From positions 1 through 8,570 of the forward strand of contig CALCHD010000140.1 in NCBI GenBank assembly GCA_937901105.1: 8,570 nt of DNA. Direction: 5' to 3'. The position numbers were made by a program, and so were the translations under genes. The stretch comes from an uncultured Bacteroidales bacterium. Lineage in GTDB: Bacteria; Bacteroidota; Bacteroidia; Bacteroidales; UBA932. The notes beneath the pieces are model-generated. The model did not search any database, was not told where the DNA came from, and saw only the letters and a program-made list of their open reading frames with translations. Below, in pieces: positions 6,462 through 8,570 of the stretch (its first letter is position 1; each line of letters starts with the position of its first letter).

Positions 6462-7295
6462 CTATCTGTTTGAGTTAAACGTTTCTTTGAACCATGCTTT
6501 GTTCACCAAAGCGCAATTGAACAGAGCCTCAAGATCTACCGGGGTCTCAACGCCGTACTCATTGCGGCGCACTGTAACATATCCCCTCAAATCCCTCTGG
6601 CAATATAGGGCATCCTTATCTTCCGCAGGCTCAATTGAAAAAGCAAGCCTTGCCGAAATCTCCTCTATTGAAGCATTCATAATCACGCCCTCCCTGTCCA
6701 TAATGATAATTGGGTCAATCAGATTCTCCAGGTCCTTCACCTGATGGGTGGATATCACAATCAGCTGGTCATCAGATGCATTCTCCGCTATAAGCCTGCG
6801 CAACAATGATTTGGAAGGGATATCCAGGCCGTTGGAAGGCTCATCCATCAGCAGCACCCTGGTACCAAGAGAAAGAGCCACCGCAATGATAGCCTTCTTC
6901 TGCTGGCCAAGAGAAAGGTTGTTGAACTTGGCTTTAGGATCCACCCCAAACTCACTTATAATCCTGTTAAATTTGTCGGGAGAAAAATTGGGATAAAACA
7001 TTCCCAGCTGCATTGCATACTTCTCCACAACAACATTCTCCCCTGCAAAATCCTCAGGCAAATAGAAAATATCCTGCAAAAATGAAGGGTTCCTGCTGTA
7101 TGGCACCTCCCCAAACACCTTGCACTCCCCGCTTTCCATCTTCAATAATCCCGACAAAATCTTCAAAAGAGTTGATTTACCAACACCATTCTCCCCCAAC
7201 AGACCATAAATCTTCCCCTTCTCAAGTGTCATGCTCACATTGCCAAGCACCTTGTGCCTGCCATATGAAAAACTCAAGTCCTTTAATGTAATCAT
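6462..7295 (-). CDS. ABC transporter ATP-binding protein
   Basis: The 277-residue product carries a full nucleotide-binding domain: Walker A GENGVGKST (34-42), the region FYLPED (77-82) where other ABC proteins have the Q-loop, signature LSLGQ (127-131), Walker B VLLMDEP (147-153), D-loop SNGLD (154-158) and switch histidine in STH (182-184). It resembles the BcrA/YtrB export group, which commonly lacks the Q-loop glutamine at this spot. Residues 205-277 form an extra C-terminal region with no motif I recognise. It is the first gene of the operon, 15 bases downstream of a candidate operator and 40 bases downstream of the -7 box, with no Shine-Dalgarno. It should power the permease encoded directly downstream. 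Confidence 0.93.
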   Translation of the reverse strand: MITLKDLSFSYGRHKVLGNVSMTLEKGKIYGLLGENGVGKSTLLKILSGLLKMESGECKVFGEVPYSRNPSFLQDIFYLPEDFAGENVVVEKYAMQLGMFYPNFSPDKFNRIISEFGVDPKAKFNNLSLGQQKKAIIAVALSLGTRVLLMDEPSNGLDIPSKSLLRRLIAENASDDQLIVISTHQVKDLENLIDPIIIMDREGVIMNASIEEISARLAFSIEPAEDKDALYCQRDLRGYVTVRRNEYGVETPVDLEALFNCALVNKAWFKETFNSNR

Positions 7296-7310
7296 ATTGT
7301 TTCTTTATTT

Positions 7311-7334
7311 AGTGTATTAGTATTCTAGTACACT
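7311..7334. promoter_or_regulatory. Candidate GntR/YtrA operator over the ABC operon start site
   Basis: AGTGTATTAG (7311-7320) and CTAGTACACT (7325-7334) are inverted repeats with one mismatch in ten and a 4-base spacer. The outer halves AGTGTA and TACACT are exact and 12 bases apart. From memory, the Bacillus subtilis YtrA site has the same AGTGTA / TACACT halves about 13 bases apart. The site starts one base downstream of the -7 box on the minus strand, so it covers the expected transcription start. Bound repressor would block initiation. Confidence 0.75.
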
Positions 7335-7335
7335 G

Positions 7336-7366
7336 CAAAGATATGTAAAGATTTTTAAACTGCAAA
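7336..7366 (-). promoter_or_regulatory. Promoter of the ABC-permease-GntR operon
   Basis: On the minus strand, TTTG (7366-7363) and TATCTTTG (7343-7336) are separated by 19 bases. This matches the Bacteroidota primary sigma-factor consensus TTTG-N19/20-TAnnTTTG in both boxes and is the clearest promoter in the window. Confidence 0.85.
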
Positions 7367-7453
7367 TTTTTCCAGGACAAAGTGTCATATTTTTCAAAAA
7401 GGGCCCGTATATTGTATAAGGTTATATTGAACATACTTAACAGACTTACTATC

Positions 7454-7744
7454 ATGAACAAGAAAAAGATGAAGATTACTCTGGCAGACTTCATCCTGGC
7501 AAACAGGAGAGCCTCAAGGGCTGAAGAGATTGAGAAATACGGCCAGCAGGTGCACAACCGCAGAATGGTACACAAATCCAAAAAGAAGTACGACAGAAAA
7601 GCAATGAAAAGAGCTGTCATCAAGGGCGATGACAGCTCTTATTGTTTATTTTTCACCATATGCAATTTCGTCCGGTTCATTAAGGAGAGTTGGGCGATCA
7701 GATTTATAGACACTATATCCTCTTGGAATCAGATAATCTCTTAA
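7454..7744 (+). CDS. Small basic conserved-type protein of unknown function; 3' end uncertain
   Basis: The frame from ATG 7454 gives 96 residues. The first 55 or so are strongly charged and basic: MNKKKMKITLADFILANRRA, then SRAEEIEKYG (21-30), VHKSKKKYDRKAMKRA. I recall small Bacteroidales proteins of about 60-75 residues with this plan (a basic start, A-x-RxASR-EEEI, SKK-x-YxRK); their function is not known to me. A later ATG at 7469 is an alternative start; the upstream GTG at 7382 is less likely. The oddity is the 3' end. There is no in-frame stop before the strong hairpin at 7609-7640, and the frame continues to 7744, overlapping the antitoxin gene in antisense by 99 bases. The residues after about 60 may therefore not be native. 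The gene is probably real, but its true end is open. Confidence 0.6.
   Translation: MNKKKMKITLADFILANRRASRAEEIEKYGQQVHNRRMVHKSKKKYDRKAMKRAVIKGDDSSYCLFFTICNFVRFIKESWAIRFIDTISSWNQIIS
7597..7653. terminator. Bidirectional intrinsic terminator between the small gene and the antitoxin gene
   Basis: AAGAGCTGTCATC (7609-7621) and GATGACAGCTCTT (7628-7640) are perfect 13-bp complementary arms with a six-base loop. On the plus strand a T-rich run (7642-7653) follows. On the minus strand the stem comes five bases after the antitoxin stop (7646) and is followed by TT and then TTTT (down to 7597). It can stop transcripts from both sides, and it lies inside the open frame of the plus-strand gene. Confidence 0.85.
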
Positions 7745-8023
7745 TATACTGAACTCAAGTGCCTCCTCCAATTTGGCAATTGTTTCCAATGTAAGATTAT
7801 TCTTCCCTTTTAGCAGCATAGATATATGCTGCTGGGTACAACCAAGCTTCTCAGCCAACATTACTTGAGTAACTCCTATTTCGGCCATTCTTTGTTTAAC
7901 CTGCAAAGCAATCATTGCAGAATACATAAGCCAACTGGCATTCTTCCTGCGGTACTCGGCATCTTCCTTCCATTTGCTTTTAGCGCTGCTTTTATGTTTG
8001 TTAAGAATATCTATTGTTCTCAT
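7646..8023 (-). CDS. XRE-family antitoxin (HigA-like) of a toxin-antitoxin pair
   Basis: This 125-residue protein has a Cro/CI-type helix-turn-helix in its middle: VKQRMAEIGVTQVMLAEKLG (42-61), then CTQQHISMLLKGKNNLTLET (62-81) and IAKLEEAL. The N-terminal 35 residues are charged and helical-looking (KWKEDAEYRRKNASW), and the last 30 residues look flexible; either end could contact the partner. The start ATG at 8023 is 2 bases after the stop of the upstream gene, so the two are translated from one mRNA. Toxin first and antitoxin second is the order seen in HigBA systems. It would be expected to bind both the toxin and the promoter, which lies outside the window. The DNA-binding fold is firm; the antitoxin role is inferred from context. 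Confidence 0.78.
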   Translation of the reverse strand: MRTIDILNKHKSSAKSKWKEDAEYRRKNASWLMYSAMIALQVKQRMAEIGVTQVMLAEKLGCTQQHISMLLKGKNNLTLETIAKLEEALEFSILRDYLIPRGYSVYKSDRPTLLNEPDEIAYGEK

Positions 8024-8025
8024 TA

Positions 8026-8570
8026 TTATCTGTTCATTAAATCATAAAAACCATCAATATCAAAAGCTCCTTCATATATTAAAAAATTTCTCACTTGTTC
8101 CAATTTATTCAATTCTGCAAGAGTATGTTCACGCTCTTGCATTGTTCTAGTCAGTTTTATAGCTCCTCCTGTAATCAGATATGCATTTTGCTGAAATCTG
8201 ATAGCGTAAAGTCGTAGCCATGAATCATGCCTATTGCCCCTTTTACCTTTAGCCTTCTCTTTTCCAAGAAGTACTTCAGAAGCTCGCAAATTCTCCAAAG
8301 GCTTAAACAGTTTCTCCAATTCTTCAGATTCAACAGAATCCAAAATCAGGCATTCCAATTGATTTGCGTCTGAAATAGTGTCGTATATAGCCTGATTCAA
8401 ATCAGTTATTCTAAAATAATTTGACAAATCAACTTTATTTGCAATAAAAAACTCTTTTAACCAATCCAGATCATACCATCTATCAAAAGTTAGAGCCAAA
8501 ATATTATCATTGTCACCATCATACCTTACAGCCCACAAACGGCCATCCTCAGTTATATCGTCAAAGGTCA
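8026..8570 (-). CDS. Probable diverged HigB/Gp49-like toxin, 5' end cut by window edge
   Basis: The frame is open to the window edge. It reads TFDDITEDGRLWAVRYDG upstream of the in-frame TTG at 8538, so that TTG is not the start. About 180 residues are visible; the final two bases of the window are TG, possibly the end of an ATG. Counting from the W-A-V-R codons (residue 2 at W), the C-terminal third reads SWLRLYAIRF (106-115), YLITGGAIKLTRTMQERE (120-137) and an ELNKLEQVRNFL helix (142-153). This recalls the R-x-F/Y...G-x-I-hydrophobic-K-T pattern of HigB/Gp49-family RNA-cleaving toxins. The N-terminal 90 residues, rich in Asp, Glu and aromatic residues, are an extension I do not recognise. 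Adjacency to an XRE gene 2 bases downstream supports a toxin role. The match is by eye and weak, so a different host-derived function is possible. Confidence 0.6.
   Translation of the reverse strand, partial: TFDDITEDGRLWAVRYDGDNDNILALTFDRWYDLDWLKEFFIANKVDLSNYFRITDLNQAIYDTISDANQLECLILDSVESEELEKLFKPLENLRASEVLLGKEKAKGKRGNRHDSWLRLYAIRFQQNAYLITGGAIKLTRTMQEREHTLAELNKLEQVRNFLIYEGAFDIDGFYDLMNR

Larger units (their letters stand above)
7296..7453. other. Divergent intergenic region between ABC operon and small basic gene
   Basis: This 158-base stretch holds the leftward promoter and operator described separately. For the rightward small gene I see no TAnnTTTG box, only two copies of TATATTG (7408-7414 and 7423-7429), which are weak candidates. 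GTG at 7382 is in frame with the small gene but lies in AT-rich, non-conserved-looking sequence. Confidence 0.5.

Noticed and set aside
7382..7453. N-terminal extension of the small basic protein from GTG 7382
   Set aside because: The extra 24 residues come from AT-rich intergenic sequence and do not match the charged style of the rest; ATG 7454 leads directly into the recognisable part.
8536..8538. TTG as the start of the toxin-like gene
   Set aside because: The frame stays open to the window edge with protein-like sequence (TFDDITEDGR) upstream, so the true start lies at or beyond the edge.

Overview
The window looks like a chromosomal segment from a Bacteroidota species, most likely of the order Bacteroidales. 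The grounds are promoters of the TTTG / TAnnTTTG type (the clearest is at 7336-7366), an almost complete lack of Shine-Dalgarno sequences, and protein families typical of that group, such as the small basic protein at 7454 and the Bacteroidales-type PyrD. I cannot support a genus.

Layout from left to right. Positions 1-499 hold the 5' part of a QueA-family tRNA ribosyltransferase-isomerase on the minus strand. Positions 500-1014 are a long AT-rich gene-free region whose right end carries a dense set of palindromes and inverted repeats in front of a rightward gene. That gene (1015-1728) encodes an XRE-type DNA-binding protein with a Gly/Tyr/Pro/Ser-rich repetitive linker. A tight rightward set follows: pyrD (dihydroorotate dehydrogenase, pyrimidine synthesis), cinA (NMN deamidase / CinA) and a lipoprotein serine hydrolase of the class C beta-lactamase fold. 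It ends in a textbook terminator and a second hairpin (5300-5370).

On the minus strand, 7295-5378 is a compact three-gene operon: ABC ATPase, six-helix membrane permease and YtrA-type GntR repressor. Its promoter is close to consensus. A 10-bp-arm inverted repeat lies directly over the expected transcription start and fits a binding site for the operon's own GntR protein. The GntR gene has a very strong Shine-Dalgarno sequence, rare in this phylum.

Divergent from that operon is a small basic protein gene (from 7454). Its reading frame runs without a stop through a 13-bp-stem bidirectional terminator and into the antisense of the next gene. The right end (7646-8570, minus strand) is a probable toxin-antitoxin pair. 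A protein with a faint HigB/Gp49-like C-terminal motif is cut by the window edge, and an XRE antitoxin lies 2 bp downstream of it. This right end is visibly richer in AT than the pyrD region, which would suit an acquired module.

Nothing here is a clearly new system. The items most worth following up are the diverged toxin-antitoxin pair, the small gene whose end is merged with a terminator, the repeat cluster upstream of the Gly-rich XRE regulator, and the self-regulated ABC operon.
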